NCBI RefSeq assembly: GCF_003788695.1
Contig: NZ_RARA01000012.1
Coordinates: forward strand, 10,656-18,477
Length of the DNA: 7,822 nucleotides
Origin: Candidatus Cardinium hertigii
GTDB taxonomy: Bacteria; Bacteroidota; Bacteroidia; Cytophagales_A; Amoebophilaceae
Reading direction: 5' to 3'
The notes under the pieces were generated by a model, which had not been told where the DNA came from, searched no databases, and was given only the letters and a program-made list of their open reading frames with translations. Made by a program: the position numbers and the translations under genes. Shown here in pieces: positions 7,148-7,822 of this stretch (its first letter is position 1; each line of letters opens with the position of its first letter).

Positions 7148-7822
7148 ATGATGGCAACCACTCTTTTCCCCCGTATTAGAACGGGGACAGATGATTTTAA
7201 AAACCTATTGTTACACAGTGATGTATTTGTAGACAAAAGCCTTTTAATCAAAGAATTATTGGAAGAAAGTAGTGAAGTTATACTCATTACACGTCCCAGA
7301 CGTTGGGGAAAGAGCTTAAATATGAGTATGATTAAGAGGTTTTTTGAAATTGAAGTAAATGCACAAGGGGAACCACTCCCTGAAACAGAGCGTATCAACC
7401 CTGCATTGTTTTTAGGCGGTACAATAGATTTAAAATTGGCAACCGGTAGAAAAAAATTATTACAAAAACTCCAAATAGCTTCTTGTCCAGATACCATTAT
7501 AGAATACCAAGGAAAATTTCCAGTTATCTTATGCAACCTTAAAGATGTTAAAGGCAGTACCTACCAAGAAATAGAAGAGGGTATAGGGATAACACTTAAA
7601 AACACGTATAATCAGCATAGTTATTTACTCGACAGTACGGCTATTCAGCTGAATGAAAAAAAAGCCATGCAAGCTTATCTAGATGAGTCTGCAACCAGAC
7701 AGCATTTAAAACAGGGGTTGCGTTTTTTAAGTGAGCTACTCTACAAACATTTTAACCAAAAGGTCTACATGCTCATTGATGAATACGATACCCCTATTAA
7801 CCATGCCTATATCAAGTTTGGC
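7148..7822 (+). CDS. AAA-ATPase-like domain protein (PF09820 type), N-terminal part, runs off the window
   Basis: Two adjacent in-frame ATGs (7148 and 7151) follow an in-frame TAA at 7136-7138, so the start is well bounded. The frame stays open for 225 residues to the last base, so the 3' end is missing. The protein matches the predicted AAA-ATPase family PF09820. FVDKSLLIKELLE (about 27-39) is followed by the family's modified P-loop ITRPRRWGKSLNMSM (about 47-61), with Gly-Lys-Ser for nucleotide binding. A probable Walker B, YMLIDEYDTPIN, lies at about 208-219. Members normally continue into a PD-(D/E)XK nuclease domain like the piece at positions 1-272; I expect the same beyond the window. 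The biological role is unknown; defence, mobile-element and host-interaction roles have no direct support here. No frameshift or stop is seen in the visible part. Confidence 0.9.
   Translation, partial: MMATTLFPRIRTGTDDFKNLLLHSDVFVDKSLLIKELLEESSEVILITRPRRWGKSLNMSMIKRFFEIEVNAQGEPLPETERINPALFLGGTIDLKLATGRKKLLQKLQIASCPDTIIEYQGKFPVILCNLKDVKGSTYQEIEEGIGITLKNTYNQHSYLLDSTAIQLNEKKAMQAYLDESATRQHLKQGLRFLSELLYKHFNQKVYMLIDEYDTPINHAYIKFG

Noticed and set aside
7135..7536. Minus-strand open frame of 133 codons at the right side
   Set aside because: It overlaps the AAA-ATPase-like gene, whose P-loop is clear on the plus strand; the antisense product resembles nothing I know.

Overview
The window reads as a piece of an AT-rich chromosome from an intracellular member of the Bacteroidota, most likely a symbiont of the Cardinium/Amoebophilus type. 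This is inferred from gene content, not from a search. The pointers are: a tape-measure-type protein of a contractile injection system; two separate pieces of the AAA-ATPase-like/PD-(D/E)XK nuclease family, which is expanded in those symbionts; a Mrp ATPase with a C-terminal part of the Bacteroidota type; low GC; and no clear Shine-Dalgarno sequences. All genes I can support lie on the + strand.

Layout. Positions 1-272 hold the C-terminal end of a PD-(D/E)XK nuclease-type protein whose start lies upstream of the window. After a 138-base spacer comes an Mpg/AAG-family 3-methyladenine DNA glycosylase (411-947). About 105 bases later begins the dominant gene, a roughly 1,540-residue protein with the conserved N- and C-terminal blocks of the contractile injection system tape measure family (1053-5669). 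In its middle it carries seven tandem copies of a 16-residue unit (2649-2984). The 230-base spacer that follows holds two perfect stem-loops and a short dyad. Next is a Mrp/ApbC-type Fe-S carrier ATPase with an N-terminal MIP18/DUF59 domain (5900-6985). After a 162-base spacer, the N-terminal 225 residues of an AAA-ATPase-like protein (7148 onward) run off the end of the window.

How the genes relate. The glycosylase (base excision repair) and Mrp (Fe-S cluster handling) are housekeeping genes. The tape-measure gene belongs to a phage-tail-like injection device but has no sheath, tube, baseplate or AAA+ ATPase gene beside it here. That suggests a dispersed injection-system locus, as reported for Cardinium and Amoebophilus. 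The two AAA-ATPase-like/nuclease pieces at the edges are same-family paralogues in the same orientation bracketing about 7 kb. The most unusual item is the near-identical 48-bp repeat array inside the tape-measure gene, because this protein class is thought to set the length of the injection tube.
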